Below, piece after piece: positions 53,881 through 63,078 of a stretch of DNA of 64,000 nucleotides. Positions within the stretch are counted from its first letter, which is position 1; every line of letters begins with the position of its first letter. The position numbers were made by a program, and so were the translations under genes. The DNA comes from CAZBYL01 sp964522805. Lineage in GTDB: Bacteria; Synergistota; Synergistia; Synergistales; Synergistaceae. The stretch covers positions 6,693 to 70,692 of the forward strand of contig CAZFWP010000001.1 of the NCBI GenBank assembly GCA_964522805.1, given 5' to 3'. The notes under the pieces are model-generated. The model had not been told where the DNA came from. It did no database searches and saw only the letters and a program-made list of their open reading frames with translations.

Positions 53881-54710
53881 GCAGCCATAACGCTTATTTA
53901 AAATTTAGCTTGTATATGGAAGAGCTTAAAAAAAAGCTTGTGTCTGTAGATTGGGAGAAAAAGAGATTCGCTGTCTTGCCGCTGACAATCTTGCTGATAA
54001 CATTCTCAATTTGGCTGATACCAAGAGCTGATATCCCTAAAAGCGGTGTTAGAGTAAGATTACTTAACGCCCCTAACTTTCCTATTGTTCTGGCATTGGA
54101 ACAAGAAAAGGGAACTGTTTCCTCCGCATGGCTGAGAACTCCCGCAGGAGCGCGGGAACTGACGGAAGTCGAAGGGTTGACATATCTCTCTGATGCTAAA
54201 TATTTGTCCAATGTGGATCAGGATATTAAAGACGACTTGCTGTGGCGGCTCTCCTTTATCAATTTTAAGGGAGATGGAGTTCACCTTTGGCTGGGAATGA
54301 CCACCTGGCTGCCAAAGCTTTTTATTTCTACAACCCCATACCAGTACACAAGGTGGGACGCAGTACCGGCAAAGTTGGTGGTACCTAAAGGCACGGCTAT
54401 CTACGTATCACCAGCAACACCTTCTTATAATAAAGCAGAGGCTTTTGACGGTAGGAACAGCTACTCGTTTGTCTATACCATGAGAATGACCGCAGACGGT
54501 CCCGCCTTTGTGCCGGTACCGGCTGTCTACAAACAGATAGCGCTTTTACTGCGTGCGGGAATACAGGGTGAATTCTCGCCGACGAAGCGTCTGACATACG
54601 TGAGGATGTTGGCGGAATTCAACTCTTTGGCAGAGGGGCGCCCTCCGCAGGCGGAAACAATGATCAACTTCCAGATGCAAAAGATAGACACGATCGCCTG
54701 GAAGAAATAA
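53877..54710 (+). CDS. Unrecognised membrane-anchored protein in the folate operon
   Basis: A 277-residue protein I do not recognise. It has a short charged N-terminus, one hydrophobic segment (~30-50) and a ~220-residue domain predicted outside the membrane. No Cys and no evident catalytic motif; many aromatic residues and a beta-rich pattern. The start overlaps the folK stop (ATGA). It is the last gene of the operon and looks lineage-specific. Its position does not prove a folate role. Confidence 0.75.
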   Translation: MSSHNAYLKFSLYMEELKKKLVSVDWEKKRFAVLPLTILLITFSIWLIPRADIPKSGVRVRLLNAPNFPIVLALEQEKGTVSSAWLRTPAGARELTEVEGLTYLSDAKYLSNVDQDIKDDLLWRLSFINFKGDGVHLWLGMTTWLPKLFISTTPYQYTRWDAVPAKLVVPKGTAIYVSPATPSYNKAEAFDGRNSYSFVYTMRMTADGPAFVPVPAVYKQIALLLRAGIQGEFSPTKRLTYVRMLAEFNSLAEGRPPQAETMINFQMQKIDTIAWKK

Positions 54711-55020
54711 ACTGCGAAAAGCCCTCTCCCTCTGTTTGGGCAGTTGACCATTGGAAGAAGGGGCAAACTAAGTTAGCGGCGCTGCTTATTTGCTTTTATC
54801 CCGCAATCTCGCATAACCTCATGATGTCCTAAGTGAGCGTTTTATAAAAGTTAGTATTGTTAAGGCTTTCCTAATATCGGTAAAGACTAAGGCAAGCTTG
54901 CTGCCGATAATCGCACATAGCCGTCAGAACCACTTAAGGCGCCGCATAACTTGATATCTCTATGCTGGTTTTGAAAATCACTGTTTATCAAGACTGTCCT
55001 CACATGAGGCACGAATATAA
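54711..55020. other. Intergenic region without a supported gene
   Basis: About 310 bases after the folK-distal gene. I see no open frame with a ribosome site, no tRNA and no strong repeat before the terminator at 55021. Confidence 0.5.
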
Positions 55021-55064
55021 AAATCCTACCTGTTATGCTTGGAGCAAAGCAGGTAGGATTTTTT
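55021..55064. terminator. Bidirectional terminator between the fol operon and the RpiR gene
   Basis: AAATCCTACCTG (55021-55032) and CAGGTAGGATTT (55050-55061) form a perfect 12-bp stem. Ts follow on the plus strand (six) and five on the minus strand, between convergent genes. Confidence 0.85.
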
Positions 55065-55112
55065 AATCTTATGCACTATCCCTGCCCGCTGCATGGCGGT
55101 AGGGATGGCGAA

Positions 55113-55979
55113 TTAGTACTTAAGCCCGAATATCGGGTGGAAGATCCTTTCATCGTGAAGGAAGGTCGCCTGTTCGTCAAATGAGTTTCTTGCATCTTCA
55201 CCAAGGGCGATAGCAAGAGCAGAGGTCAGGACATGGATAAGGAAGAGCGGTCCAATTGTGCTGCTGCCAAAAGTAGGGCTATTGGCGGAAACGTAGAAGG
55301 AGAGCTCCGCAAATCTGCACACGGGAGCTGCGGCACTGTCTGTTATGGTGATAACCTTGGCACCGTTTCTGCTGGCGATTTCCACTGACTCCGTTACTTC
55401 CACAGAGTAGCTGGGAAGCTCGCAGACAACAAGTACATCTCCTTCACCGGCACTGCGCGCCTGTTCCCATAGAGAGAGGCTGCCTCTGCGCATCACCATT
55501 GATTTACGTCCCATAACAGCAAGACGCATCTGCAGCAGTTCTGCTACAAGAGAAGAGATACCCCATCCCATACAGTAGACAGTGTTGGCGTTTTTAACCA
55601 ACTCGCAGAATCTATCAGAATCTTCGTCGGTGAGCTGCGCCATGGTATCATCAAGATTGGCGTGCTCGGCACGAAAAACGCTGTCGGGAAAGGAGTCACT
55701 GCAGCTGACAGCCCTAGCCAGCAGTGCGGCCGGATTTATTTGTTCAAGAATAGCTGTCTGTAAGCAGCCCTTGAGTTCGGCGTAGCCGGAAAAGCCAAGC
55801 ATCTGCGCCACGCGTACAAGCTGTGCTTTGGAAACTTTGAGTTCGTCTGCTATATCACCGATTGATCGAAATGACGCTTCACGCATGTTCGCCAATAAAT
55901 ACTCCGCGACACGGCGCGCCTTATTTGGCATTGTATGCGCTCTTTCCATCAGTAAGTTTTGAAGCTGTGTGCTGTCCAT
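55113..55979 (-). CDS. MurR/RpiR-family transcriptional regulator
   Basis: A 288-residue regulator: an N-terminal RpiR helix-turn-helix (~5-80; SIGDIADELKVSKAQLVRVAQMLGFSGY) and a C-terminal SIS sugar-phosphate-binding domain (~125-260). Such regulators control sugar-phosphate or amino-sugar genes. No sugar genes are adjacent, so the target is unknown; it does not clearly co-transcribe with the flavoprotein upstream. The ATG at 55979 has AGGAGTG eight bases upstream, better than the frame-open start at 55997. Confidence 0.88.
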   Translation of the reverse strand: MDSTQLQNLLMERAHTMPNKARRVAEYLLANMREASFRSIGDIADELKVSKAQLVRVAQMLGFSGYAELKGCLQTAILEQINPAALLARAVSCSDSFPDSVFRAEHANLDDTMAQLTDEDSDRFCELVKNANTVYCMGWGISSLVAELLQMRLAVMGRKSMVMRRGSLSLWEQARSAGEGDVLVVCELPSYSVEVTESVEIASRNGAKVITITDSAAAPVCRFAELSFYVSANSPTFGSSTIGPLFLIHVLTSALAIALGEDARNSFDEQATFLHDERIFHPIFGLKY

Positions 55980-56122
55980 ATAAAAAACACTCCTCATACA
56001 ATTATCGTTAAATTATTCAGTCCCTTTTGAAAGAATATTACTGAGTCTATTATCGCTGTTATTTTTTGTCAACCTAAGTCAAGTTTACAGAAAAATAGTT
56101 CAGCTAAAATACTTAGTTTATA

Positions 56123-57277
56123 CTAAAGCGGATCCCAGAATCCTTCATTTCTGTCTCTGATAATAGGACAATCTATCATTTTTTTAACAGCAGTATTAAA
56201 GCAGGCGTTACATGAAAGGCACGCTGATGGGCGTGAATCCTCTTCCGCCCATCTGTTGATAAGATCGGGCTCCGCATTAAAGGGGCGGCTCATGCCGAGA
56301 AGGTCACACACCCCGTCATAGACAAGATTAGCCATCACAGAAAGGCTTCTCAGACCTCCGGTGAGAATAACCACTTTATCAGGGGACGATGATTTTTTAA
56401 GTGCCGCAGCATATTGGGCAAAAGGTGCCTCCGACTCCCCCGCAGAGACGCCGATAACAGAGGGAGCGTTTTGTGCTCCTGCATAAATTGTACCGCAAGA
56501 AACCTCTATCCCGTCAGCACCGTCAGCAAGCAAAGTTTCCGCTGTTTTGATGCCATCCTCTGCTTTGTAACCAAACTCGGTACCCTCAGCGATACTGATT
56601 TTCAGCCAAACCTGGAATCTTTCTCCAACAGCGCTGCGCACCGAGCTTAATATTTCTCTAATCAAACGCATTCTATTTTCCAAAGAGCCTCCGTACTCAT
56701 CAGTGCGTCTGTTTATCATCGGAGAGAGAAACTGCGTAATCAAAAAGCCATGCCCCGCATGAATTTCAACTCCGTCCGCACCCCCGGCCTTGGCTCTGGC
56801 AGCAGCTGCGGCAAAGTCATTTTTTATCTTGGCAATATCATCTTTGGTGACGGTTTTTGTGGGAAAAGATCTTCCGGGATGCTCTAATCCGGAAGGAGAG
56901 AGTGTCTCCGTCTTTTTGATAATCTCAGGATCGCGCTGACCGCCGGCGTGGCACACCTGGACTATTAGCTTTGTACCTGCCTTGTGCACCGCCTCGGCAA
57001 GAGCGGTAACGTCGCCAATGCGCTGATCATTGTGCAGCCCCCACTGTCCTTTAAGAGCTCTGCCTTCTTCACTGATGTAAGCTGCCCCGGTTATTACCGT
57101 TCCGGCTCCCCCGAAGGCGACCTCCGAGTGCCGCCCAACCTCGGCTCTTGTAATGGCCCCGGTCTCTTCATCCGCGGCCGCGAGCCAAGTCGCGGAACGC
57201 AGAAATCGGTTTTTCGCAGAAAAATTAGGGCTCTCAAAACTATCAAACAGAGCGATAATTTTTTCGTGTTCTCTCAT
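56123..57277 (-). CDS. NADH:flavin oxidoreductase (old yellow enzyme family, short form)
   Basis: A 384-residue FMN TIM-barrel enzyme with VQVCHAGGQ, GADGVEIHAGHGFLITQFLSP, NRRTDEYGGSLENR and a late GMSRPFNAEPDL. The C-terminus has CLSCNACF and a following Cys (~365-380), the cluster ligands used by 2,4-dienoyl-CoA reductase-type enzymes. The FAD/NAD domains of those larger enzymes are missing, so electrons must come from elsewhere. It probably reduces an unsaturated carbonyl compound; the substrate is unknown. It is monocistronic with GAGGAAGGGG upstream. Confidence 0.85.
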   Translation of the reverse strand: MREHEKIIALFDSFESPNFSAKNRFLRSATWLAAADEETGAITRAEVGRHSEVAFGGAGTVITGAAYISEEGRALKGQWGLHNDQRIGDVTALAEAVHKAGTKLIVQVCHAGGQRDPEIIKKTETLSPSGLEHPGRSFPTKTVTKDDIAKIKNDFAAAAARAKAGGADGVEIHAGHGFLITQFLSPMINRRTDEYGGSLENRMRLIREILSSVRSAVGERFQVWLKISIAEGTEFGYKAEDGIKTAETLLADGADGIEVSCGTIYAGAQNAPSVIGVSAGESEAPFAQYAAALKKSSSPDKVVILTGGLRSLSVMANLVYDGVCDLLGMSRPFNAEPDLINRWAEEDSRPSACLSCNACFNTAVKKMIDCPIIRDRNEGFWDPL

Positions 57278-57381
57278 GGGTAGGCCCCTTCCTCTGCCAT
57301 CAATTTTAAATTTATAATAATCTAACCCATGCCCATTATTTTCGGCATAGCGATTTTACTCATTTGTAGTAAAGTTTTCTT

Positions 57382-58341
57382 TTAGTTAGGGAAAAAACTT
57401 ATATGTGATCCCATCGTTTCCACGTCATATCCGCTGAGTTCCGCAAGCCTCCGCAGGCCGTAGCCGCCGTGCCCCGTGAATTTTGATATATGACGTGCCG
57501 GTACGACCCAAGGGCCGCTGGGATTGATTCTGAAAAGTTCAAGGACCAGAGCCTCGCTGAAAATCAATTCTCCGAGCGCCGGATGGTGAGGGCCGCCGCG
57601 AACATTTCGCGCAAGAGCCGCAGACTCCTGCAGGCCCGCACGGATGGGCACAAAACCCCAAGAGAGAGCCTCGCGCATAAAAGCCCCGCCCCATGCAACC
57701 GCTTCCGCAACATCGAGCGGCTTATATTTGCCTTCATTCATCATCGTGTGTAATTCAGTATTTTCAATTACCAGACAGGGATAAAGGCGCAGCTCCCAAG
57801 ACTGAGGTCCTTTGACAGAAGCGATGCGTTTTAAATCCGCCAGGCTGCTTTCCCTGGTCTGACTTGGAAGCCCTATCATCATCTGCACCGCAAGCGGCGC
57901 AGATTCATTTCTAAGTTCCGTCAGACCTTCGATGATTTCATCAGGGTTCGCCTCTCTTTTGCAAAAACGCAGCACCTCAGGATCAAGCGAAGGCACACCG
58001 AGCTCTATACAGGCAATCGGGTAGGAAAGGATATGTTTTCTAAAATCCGCATTGGCAAGATCTCCGGGATATGTGGAAAACCTTATCCTGCTTCCTGCGG
58101 GAGCGCACTCTTTAACAGCGTCAAGGTAAGATGTGACGGTATCGCAGCCAAAACGGCAAAATGAGCCTCCGAAGTAGCATACTTCGCGCGGCTCATCCAA
58201 TTTTTCTAGAACAGAGCGGATAAAATCCAAAGACGGCAAGCATTCTTTTCCTGTTATGGTCTGCTGGTTACAGTAGACACACCTGCCACGGCAGCCGCCG
58301 AACGGCAGAAAAAAAGGCAGTTTTTTTAAAGGTTTTCTCAT
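57382..58341 (-). CDS. Radical SAM protein (Elp3-like family)
   Basis: A 319-residue radical SAM protein with CRGRCVYC (C-x3-C-x2-C) near the N-terminus, YFGGSF, and ELGVPSLDPEVL and MIGLPSQT motifs as in coproporphyrinogen-oxidase/Elp3-like groups. The acetyltransferase domain of true Elp3 is missing. The specific reaction is not known. The ATG at 58341 overlaps the ImmA stop (TAATG) and the frame is open further upstream; coupling is likely. Confidence 0.8.
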   Translation of the reverse strand: MRKPLKKLPFFLPFGGCRGRCVYCNQQTITGKECLPSLDFIRSVLEKLDEPREVCYFGGSFCRFGCDTVTSYLDAVKECAPAGSRIRFSTYPGDLANADFRKHILSYPIACIELGVPSLDPEVLRFCKREANPDEIIEGLTELRNESAPLAVQMMIGLPSQTRESSLADLKRIASVKGPQSWELRLYPCLVIENTELHTMMNEGKYKPLDVAEAVAWGGAFMREALSWGFVPIRAGLQESAALARNVRGGPHHPALGELIFSEALVLELFRINPSGPWVVPARHISKFTGHGGYGLRRLAELSGYDVETMGSHISFFPN

Positions 58342-58793
58342 TACCAGTCTGAGTAGTCCCCTTCCGTCCATTCCGGCCAAATGGCGGCCCAAGCAAAGAT
58401 ATCCGCCCTATTTTCAAAACTCTCCATCGAGACAAAGGTCTTTGACCAAAACGATGCTCCCTTGCTGTGGTTGAGCAAATGATAAATTTCATGAAATATC
58501 GCAAAACGACGCCAAATAAGCGGCAAAATAGAGTTTATGTAGATTCTCCCTCTTTCGCCGCGGACAAGGTGTATTCCCCAGACACCGGAAGGAAGCATCT
58601 CATATTTAAGCTCAAGAGAGAGCCCCGTCATTTCTTCCGCATTAGCGAGAATGTCAAACTCACTGAGGCGCTGCCACACCTTCCCCTCGCGCTGTGCCCA
58701 CTCCGGGATACTCTCGGGAGGGTATGGCAGATCCTCATAGATATCTTCGGGCGCCAAATTATTTTCCCTCTGCCTCAGCTGTGTCCCAATCAT
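58341..58793 (-). CDS. ImmA/IrrE-family metallo-endopeptidase
   Basis: A ~150-residue zinc-protease-like protein with HEIYHLLNH (HExxH) at ~95-103 and a later Glu/Asn-rich ENRADIFAWAAI. In known pairs the protease cleaves the partner XRE repressor. It overlaps the XRE gene upstream by 35 bases if the ATG at 58793 is used; a TTG at 58757, just after the XRE stop and with AGAGGG, is an equally good start. Confidence 0.8.
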   Translation of the reverse strand: MIGTQLRQRENNLAPEDIYEDLPYPPESIPEWAQREGKVWQRLSEFDILANAEEMTGLSLELKYEMLPSGVWGIHLVRGERGRIYINSILPLIWRRFAIFHEIYHLLNHSKGASFWSKTFVSMESFENRADIFAWAAIWPEWTEGDYSDW

Positions 58794-59124
58794 CCAAAGC
58801 CGCCTCGATTACCCTATATACGCGGCGGAGCTCCTGCTCTGACAATTTTTTGCTGCGGTACCAAATTTCCAGTTCGCCGTTGTCAAGCATGGAATCAAGC
58901 TGGACCCTGCCAGGCTTGTCAGGGGCGGAGAAATCCATCAGCAGGTCGTTGACTTCCACATTAAGTGCCGGCGCTAAGCGCTGCAAAAGTTTCATCGAGG
59001 GGAGACGCCTGTTGCTTTCAAGCGCCTGCACATAGATACGGCTGACCTCTACTTTATCCGCAAGTTTCTGCTGTGTAAGATGCTGTGCTTTACGAAGAGA
59101 TTTTATCCTGTTGCCTAGACTCAT
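58759..59124 (-). CDS. XRE-family transcriptional regulator
   Basis: A 121-residue protein with an N-terminal lambda-repressor-like helix-turn-helix (~5-60; QQKLADKVEVSRIYVQALESNRRLPS) and a helical C-terminal part (~70-120). It is the likely ImmR-type partner of the downstream ImmA/IrrE protease. A perfect palindrome upstream is a candidate self-operator. Confidence 0.85.
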   Translation of the reverse strand: MSLGNRIKSLRKAQHLTQQKLADKVEVSRIYVQALESNRRLPSMKLLQRLAPALNVEVNDLLMDFSAPDKPGRVQLDSMLDNGELEIWYRSKKLSEQELRRVYRVIEAALDDWDTAEAEGK

Positions 59125-59153
59125 TTAACATACATCCTCTCTCTGAAAGTGTT

Positions 59154-59169
59154 TTGTATAAGGATACAA
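59154..59169. promoter_or_regulatory. Candidate operator of the XRE regulator
   Basis: TTGTAT and ATACAA flank four bases (AAGG), a perfect 6-bp palindrome 30-45 bases upstream of the XRE start. It overlaps a possible -10 (TATCCT on the minus strand) of a TTGTCT-17-TATCCT promoter. Confidence 0.6.
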
Positions 59170-59367
59170 CAATTTCCTAATGTAGACAACCCTCAAAATT
59201 GTGTATGTCTAATAAAAAATAAAATACTTTTGGTAATCATTGACGTAAGCTCTCTTCTAATGGATACTTAGCGCATACAATCGGTTGATTTTTCTCTAGA
59301 ACAGATCGTTATTTTTTACTCTCTTGTCTGTAGTAATTTATTTTTAATTATGGATGGCGTGCGTTAA

Positions 59368-60402
59368 ATGTCTAAGTTAATGTTTTTTCAACAAAAAAAT
59401 AGTGATGGCTCAGGCGGCAGATTTGCGGCTCAAAAAACTCTTTTTGCTGCCGTTATTTTTTTGTTGTTAATTATCGGTGCAGCCCTGCCTGCGAGCGCAA
59501 TACACTTTCGCAATCAGGCTTACCAAAGCTGGGAAAAAGGCTGGCAGGCTTGGCAGCAAGGCGATAAAAGCAGCGCTTTGGCTTTTTGGTCAAAACACGC
59601 TTTCGCGGCTGATTTGGCACCACGCCCCGCAAGGCTTTATTATTGGCGCATAAGGGCTCTTGAGGATCTCGGATACTACAGCGAGGCTGAAAAGCTACGC
59701 GCCAAACTAGCGGACAAATTCCCCACTGATTTTTATACTTTTCTGCTCTTTCCAGACGGAGGTCTTGCAACCTCACCGGATAAAATTTTTTTAAAGAAGA
59801 TAACTAAACTTTTCCACCCTTGCCCTTGGCGTGAGGAAGTTATTAAAGCCTCCGCCGTTACCGGTGTTTCCGAAGGAACAATTTGGTCTCTTATGAGGAG
59901 AGAGAGCAAATTCCGTCCTCATGCCGTGAGTCAGTCCGGAGCGGTAGGGCTGATGCAGCTGATGCCTTCCACTGCTATGGAAGAAGCCTCTTTCTTAAAA
60001 ATTAAAAAATCAGATATTTATCTGCCATGCGACAATATCCTGCTTGGAGCAAGCCACTTTTCCAGAATGAACCGAAAGTTCCGCAGTGAAACGGTAAAGA
60101 GTGTTGCCGCCTATAACGCCGGCGCATCGGCTGTTGCAGGCTGGGGAGACCTTTCCGCATGCGACTGGGCTGAATGGGTGGAGAATATTCCCTATAAGGA
60201 GACAAGAGAGTTCGTGCGCTCTGTTTTAGAAAACAGAGAAGTATACAGGATTTTGTACGGCTTTAACGAAAATAGCGCGACGCTTTTTTCTCTGACCTCT
60301 CAGCCTTTTATCCCCGATATGACCGAAACACCCGCTTTGCGGGCGAAACTTAAAATTAAAAATAACGCAAAGGATGAGTTGAACAATGGTAGACAACCAT
60401 GA
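59368..60402 (+). CDS. Lytic transglycosylase (SLT domain)
   Basis: A 344-residue exported or anchored protein: an N-terminal hydrophobic segment (~25-45), a TPR-like helical part (~50-130), and a C-terminal SLT domain with MRRESKFRPHAVSQSGAVGLMQLMPSTA (catalytic Glu in RRES) and AAYNAGA. It cleaves peptidoglycan glycan strands. The ribosome site is weak. It overlaps the YbaK-like gene by 17 bases. Confidence 0.9.
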   Translation: MSKLMFFQQKNSDGSGGRFAAQKTLFAAVIFLLLIIGAALPASAIHFRNQAYQSWEKGWQAWQQGDKSSALAFWSKHAFAADLAPRPARLYYWRIRALEDLGYYSEAEKLRAKLADKFPTDFYTFLLFPDGGLATSPDKIFLKKITKLFHPCPWREEVIKASAVTGVSEGTIWSLMRRESKFRPHAVSQSGAVGLMQLMPSTAMEEASFLKIKKSDIYLPCDNILLGASHFSRMNRKFRSETVKSVAAYNAGASAVAGWGDLSACDWAEWVENIPYKETREFVRSVLENREVYRILYGFNENSATLFSLTSQPFIPDMTETPALRAKLKIKNNAKDELNNGRQP

Positions 60403-60880
60403 GGAAGATTTTGACCCTGTAGCCAGAGTGGAGTGTTTTTTAAGAGAGAGCGATTTCTCCGGCTCAATTATGCACACTGAAGCGACTATTTTTACCGTGG
60501 CTGATGCCTCAATAGCCGTAGGAGCACCTGAGCCTGAGATACTTAAGAGTATTTTACTGCGCGTAAATAGAGGAGAGTCCTTCGCTCTCGCGCTGATGTC
60601 AGGCGTAAATATGGTTGATACCAAAAAAATAAAAAAAATGCTCGGAGTGTCACATCTCTCTTTCGCCTCCGGAGAATCCGTCTTTGAATGGTCGGGATTT
60701 CGCCCAGGCGGAGTACCTCCTGTAGGCTACCCTCAGCAGCCGCGCACACTCTTAGACGAAGACCTCTTCAAGTACGGCACGGTTTGGGCGGCGGCAGGAA
60801 CTGACCATGACTTCTTCCCCATCTCACCAGAAAAATTATTAAAGCTGACCGGCGGAGAAAAAGCCGATATAAGAAAATAG
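60386..60880 (+). CDS. YbaK/EbsC-type aminoacyl-tRNA deacylase
   Basis: A 164-residue YbaK-fold protein with MHTEATIFTVADAS near residue 30, a central LALMSGVNMVDTKKIKKMLG and the C-terminal GGVPPVGYPQQPRTLLDEDL stretch. The family hydrolyses mischarged aminoacyl-tRNAs such as Ala- or Cys-tRNA-Pro. The exact specificity is not assigned. It is followed by a terminator. Confidence 0.85.
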   Translation: MVDNHEEDFDPVARVECFLRESDFSGSIMHTEATIFTVADASIAVGAPEPEILKSILLRVNRGESFALALMSGVNMVDTKKIKKMLGVSHLSFASGESVFEWSGFRPGGVPPVGYPQQPRTLLDEDLFKYGTVWAAAGTDHDFFPISPEKLLKLTGGEKADIRK

Positions 60881-60916
60881 GTTCTGATAATCAATAATAT
60901 GCTTTAATTAGATAAA

Positions 60917-60944
60917 ACTCTCCGCGGCAGCGCGGAGAGTTTTT
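60917..60944 (+). terminator. Terminator after the YbaK-like gene
   Basis: ACTCTCCGCG (60917-60926) and CGCGGAGAGT (60931-60940) form a perfect 10-bp stem with a 4-base loop, followed by Ts to 60944. Confidence 0.92.
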
Positions 60945-61318
60945 AAGTTTTATCACATAATTAATAGAAGCCCGCAAAGAAGTCACTCGAGGACGACAAA
61001 CATCAAGCCATCAAGAACGGCTCCAAGACGATGGAAAGTTTAGTTTCGCCTCTGCTGCCTAAAAGCGAGGAATACTTTGATTGGTCAAAGCAGCAGCACA
61101 GATCCATCACATGCAGGGCTGCGTATATAAGCAAGGAGGCTTGTGCATCTGCCATCTATATGTGAACCTGCTTTTTGCATATAATTCATTTGGGTCTGCA
61201 CCTTTATCTTCTGCACCAGAGGATGCGCCGGGCAAAGATTTTGGGGTGAGCCCGCGGGCTTAACCGGCGGCAATTTTTGCCGCACTTTGCGCACAAAGGC
61301 GAAATGTCATGCCTGCAA
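60945..61318. other. Intergenic region without a supported gene
   Basis: About 375 bases. Two short overlapping frames on opposite strands lack convincing ribosome sites or recognisable sequence. A perfect GCGGCAA/TTGCCGC hairpin (~61267-61283) lies ~35 bases after the YjiH-type gene on the minus strand without a T-run. Confidence 0.5.
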
Positions 61319-62668
61319 CTAATCAAAGATGCAGGAGGCCACGGGAATGATTAAAAATAGGGAAAATATTATTCTCATAAAATAGATAGCCAGCATCTGC
61401 GCAAAACTCAAAGGAATTTCCGTGTGCCAGACATGGATAACCACTTCAGTGAGGTTTATCAGCCCCACTGCCGAGATGGCAACGCAGATATAACGTGCCT
61501 CGGGGCTAAGAAGCACCTGCCCGAAGGTTACTGCCAAGAAGGGGTCAATAAAGGCGAAAACAGCCGCAGTCCCTAGTGCCTCAGGCTCACTCATATTGAC
61601 TGCTTTAAAGAGACAGACAACCGGCGCCGACAGCAGATCGACTATCGGTGTGAAGTGAGTGAGAGCCATAAAGAAAGTACCTAGCGAGATCATCATCGGA
61701 ATAGTTCCGAATATTAGCGGTAATGCTATCGACAGCGACTCGTGCAGATACTTTTTCACCGTCATGTGCTTAGCCTTAGCCTCGGCTCTGATAAAGGCGC
61801 GCTGAAGCACCGTATGGGATGGATGCTCTTCTGCCGTTGCGTCATGACGTCTTTCCGTTCCGTTCATATATGTATCGGGAATGCGGTTTAAAGGCCACAG
61901 CCGCGGCATAATCACAGCCAGCGCAATCATCGAAATATAGACGGTCGACACAACAGAAAAAAAGTACTCGTTCATATTTAAAATCGCCGCCAGCGCGTAA
62001 ATATTGTAAATTCCGGCAAGAGAGAAGCTGGAGACCATCACCGCAGCTTCTCGGTCACTGTAAAGCCCGGCCAAATGCATTCTGTCCGTTATCACAATAG
62101 CCATTGAACTGCTCCCCAGCCAAGACGCCACACAATCCACCGCAGAGCGGCCGGGGACTTTGAAAAGAGGCTCCATCCAGCGGCTTGCGAATACAGCAGC
62201 GAACTGCACCAGACCGAAATCAAGCAGCAGAGGGGCTGTCAAAGAGAGCACAATCACCAGCACCACCAGCCTCGGGACAATATGGACAACGATGATTTCT
62301 GCAAATTTTATAGAATCACCCAGAGCTCCGGGCAACCCAAAGACTACCACCGCGGAAATTACCAAGCTGAATAAACGGACAAAAAAACCCAGCGGCGTAC
62401 AGGCAAGATGTTCGGAAAAAATGTGGTTCTCATACACCCACGAGGGACGTATTACCATTATGTAAAGAGACAGCATCGAAACAACGAGAGCAATGGACAT
62501 TACCGCCACGCCCAGATAGTTGTGCAGTAAGATAAGTATGTATTCTTTGATATGTCCCACAAAGGTGTTTGCCGCTCCGGCCGCCGGAAAAGGTATGAGG
62601 AACATACATACACCCAATGTAGAGGGTATAATGAAGCGCATTAGCCTATTGATTCTGCTCAGTAACAT
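61319..62668 (-). CDS. YjiH-family membrane protein (nucleoside-recognition/Gate domain)
   Basis: A ~449-residue protein with about ten membrane helices and the Gate-type motifs WLGSSSMAIVITDRMHLAGLYSDREAAVM (~187-215) and FAFIDPFLAVTFGQ near the C-terminus. A soluble loop at ~275-310 separates the halves. These proteins resemble nucleoside transporters and spore-maturation proteins; no substrate is established. AAGGAGGT sits only two to three bases before the ATG at 62668, so a slightly later start is possible. Confidence 0.8.
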   Translation of the reverse strand: MLLSRINRLMRFIIPSTLGVCMFLIPFPAAGAANTFVGHIKEYILILLHNYLGVAVMSIALVVSMLSLYIMVIRPSWVYENHIFSEHLACTPLGFFVRLFSLVISAVVVFGLPGALGDSIKFAEIIVVHIVPRLVVLVIVLSLTAPLLLDFGLVQFAAVFASRWMEPLFKVPGRSAVDCVASWLGSSSMAIVITDRMHLAGLYSDREAAVMVSSFSLAGIYNIYALAAILNMNEYFFSVVSTVYISMIALAVIMPRLWPLNRIPDTYMNGTERRHDATAEEHPSHTVLQRAFIRAEAKAKHMTVKKYLHESLSIALPLIFGTIPMMISLGTFFMALTHFTPIVDLLSAPVVCLFKAVNMSEPEALGTAAVFAFIDPFLAVTFGQVLLSPEARYICVAISAVGLINLTEVVIHVWHTEIPLSFAQMLAIYFMRIIFSLFLIIPVASCIFD

Positions 62669-62671
62669 CAC

Positions 62672-63078
62672 CTCCTTGATTTATAAAGTATAACAGAAAT
62701 TCAAACAGATAAAATAGTATTTATCCCAAAATAGCACCATAAAAATAATCTAATAGCATTTATTAGTTCATTATTATCATAAAAATCTCTGTGATGTATA
62801 AGTTTAAAGAAGAAAAAACTCACAGTTGTAACGTACCGAAAAATTACAGGGCAATATCTTAAAAGCAAAGAGATACTAAGCTTCTAGATTTACCACAGGC
62901 ACGGTTTGCAGGTTCACTATAGGAGAAGATGCACTCTAACGGAGAAATATGGGCAAGAAACTGTGCACAGCCGCTTCGCTTTGAGGCAGCTGATATTTAA
63001 GCAGCGATGCGGACTCTTTACAAACCCGCACCGCCGACATTTAACTTTTACAATAGACAAACCAATGTTAAAAAGGAT
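62672..63078. other. Intergenic region without a supported gene
   Basis: About 400 AT-rich bases upstream of the YjiH-type gene and downstream of the HicB-like gene. I see no confident gene, repeat or RNA. Confidence 0.5.

Noticed and set aside
20686..59291. Similar 19-mers at 20686 and 59273 as a dispersed repeat
   Set aside because: With 17 of 19 matches, several such pairs are expected by chance in 64 kb; only the palindromic core is kept as a weak operator idea.
61081..61294. Two overlapping short frames on opposite strands
   Set aside because: Neither has a convincing start or recognisable protein; both look like chance frames.
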